Positions 4,412-5,149 of a stretch of 5,149 bases of DNA are shown one piece after another. Origin of the DNA: Bacillota bacterium. GTDB lineage: Bacteria; Bacillota; Syntrophomonadia; Syntrophomonadales; Syntrophomonadaceae. Below the pieces are notes generated by a model. That model was given only the letters and a program-made list of their open reading frames with translations, had not been told where the DNA came from and ran no database searches. The stretch covers positions 1 through 5,149 of the forward strand of contig JAGFXV010000140.1 in assembly GCA_017861475.1 (NCBI GenBank), in the 5' to 3' direction. The position numbers and the translations under genes were made by a program. The number at the start of each line of letters is the position of its first letter. The stretch's first letter is position 1.

Positions 4412-5149
4412 TTAATTTACCTGAAGAAATGCTGCTTGAGAAATTGTCGAAATCTTTTTTTCATTGCTTACCATGGAAGGCATTTCCGACAACATATTAT
4501 CCATAAAAATGCCGTAACCTGAACTGGGATCATTTAAAAAGACATGGGTCACTGCGCCGACAATCTTATTGTCCTGAATAATCGGACTTCCTGACATACC
4601 CTGCACAATTCCGCCAGATATACTTAAAAGCCTTGGATCGGTTACTTTTATGATCATGCCTTTGCCGTTTTCTCGATGCGGAAATACTTTTTCTATTTGA
4701 ATATCCCATTTTTCAATCGTGTTTCCGTTCACAACCGTCCACATCTGGGCATCACCTGTATGGACCTGATGCGCATAAGCGACTTCCATCCTCGGAGCTT
4801 GCCGATAACTGTCGCTGTTATCGTCTATTATACCATATATTCCTGACCCGGCATTTTTTAAAATTCTCCCGGAAATTTCACCTTGCTCATCAAATACTCC
4901 GATTTTCTCCCCCGGGTTGCCGGGCTTTCCTGCCTTGATCATCTGGATGGAAGCACTCAAAACCTTTCCGCTCAATATATCAATGCCCTGTTTGGTATCG
5001 GCATCCATAATAATATGACCCAATGCAGCAAATTGCCCGGTATCAGGATCTATGAAACTTAAAGTGCCGACACCAACTACTCCGTCTCTAACATAGAGTC
5101 CGATTCGATAACGATTGGTTTCCTGACAGAAAACTGCTTTAACCGGCAA
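4412..5149 (-). CDS. spoIVB: SpoIVB serine peptidase (family S55), C-terminal part, cut by right window edge
   Basis: SpoIVB is made in the forespore and crosses into the space between the two spore membranes. There it cleaves SpoIVFA and so releases SpoIVFB to process pro-sigma-K. The visible 245 residues cover the protease domain; the N-terminal membrane anchor and PDZ domain lie beyond the edge. The first visible codon is TTG and is internal, not a start. The expected catalytic triad is present: His45 in ALGHIIMDAD, Asp171 in VTDPRLL and Ser186 in GIVQGMSGSPI. Other family text includes RIGLYVRDG (15-23), GNPGEKIG (77-84) and GAVTHVFLNDPSSGYGIFMD (198-217). After that core a 28-residue tail rich in Ser, Lys and Gln runs to the stop, with no motif I recognise. 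The gene lies immediately upstream of spo0A on the same strand, the arrangement conserved in endospore formers. The two stop-to-start boundaries leave about 200 bases for spo0A control signals. Confidence 0.96.
   Translation of the reverse strand: MPVKAVFCQETNRYRIGLYVRDGVVGVGTLSFIDPDTGQFAALGHIIMDADTKQGIDILSGKVLSASIQMIKAGKPGNPGEKIGVFDEQGEISGRILKNAGSGIYGIIDDNSDSYRQAPRMEVAYAHQVHTGDAQMWTVVNGNTIEKWDIQIEKVFPHRENGKGMIIKVTDPRLLSISGGIVQGMSGSPIIQDNKIVGAVTHVFLNDPSSGYGIFMDNMLSEMPSMVSNEKKISTISQAAFLQVN
4445..4451 (+). promoter_or_regulatory. Perfect 0A-box match inside the 3' end of spoIVB
   Basis: TGTCGAA, the Spo0A-binding core, occurs on the plus strand within TTGTCGAAATC. It is inside the last codons of spoIVB and about 170 bases upstream of the second, weaker 0A box at 4268-4274. 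Spo0A boxes can act in either orientation, and paired boxes upstream of spo0A are known in Bacillus. A single 7-base match can also arise by chance, so its role is uncertain. Confidence 0.33.

Overview
The window reads as chromosomal DNA from an anaerobic, spore-forming member of the Bacillota (Firmicutes). A recognisable spoIVB–spo0A pair fixes the spore-forming lineage. A thiolase followed by an acyl-CoA dehydrogenase, with an acyl-CoA-synthetase-like gene nearby, points to short-chain fatty-acid metabolism. This combination suggests a butyrate-oxidising syntroph (Syntrophomonadaceae-like) or a butyrate-forming clostridium. The lineage below class level is inference from gene content only.

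Layout. Bases 1-663 (+) are the C-terminal part of a thiolase cut by the left edge. Bases 664-869 form a gap dominated by a long imperfect hairpin (741-811). Bases 870-2027 (+) are a complete acyl-CoA dehydrogenase with a strong ribosome binding site, followed by a textbook intrinsic terminator (2100-2130). A second terminator (2158-2186) faces the other way and serves the convergent gene at 2214-3092 (-). That gene encodes only the N-terminal half of an AMP-forming acyl-CoA synthetase and has a damaged ATP-binding loop. Bases 3093-3408 are AT-rich and hold the leader of that gene and the spo0A terminator (3331-3361). spo0A lies at 3409-4209 (-), preceded by a candidate sigma-H promoter that overlaps a near-consensus 0A box. 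The right end (4412-5149, -) is the C-terminal serine-protease part of spoIVB, cut by the window edge.

How the genes work together. Thiolase and acyl-CoA dehydrogenase catalyse two of the four steps of the butyryl-CoA/acetyl-CoA beta-oxidation cycle; the hydratase and hydroxyacyl-CoA dehydrogenase would be expected upstream of the window. SpoIVB and Spo0A belong to sporulation. Spo0A is the master response regulator that commits the cell to sporulate, and SpoIVB is the intercompartmental signalling protease that triggers pro-sigma-K processing. The spoIVB-then-spo0A order is conserved in endospore formers. The truncated synthetase-like gene sits between the two blocks.

The spo0A and spoIVB calls are very secure. 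The most unusual items are the half-length, active-site-degenerate synthetase that keeps its own ribosome binding site and terminator, and the long hairpin between thiolase and dehydrogenase. No mobile element, CRISPR array, tRNA or rRNA gene was seen.
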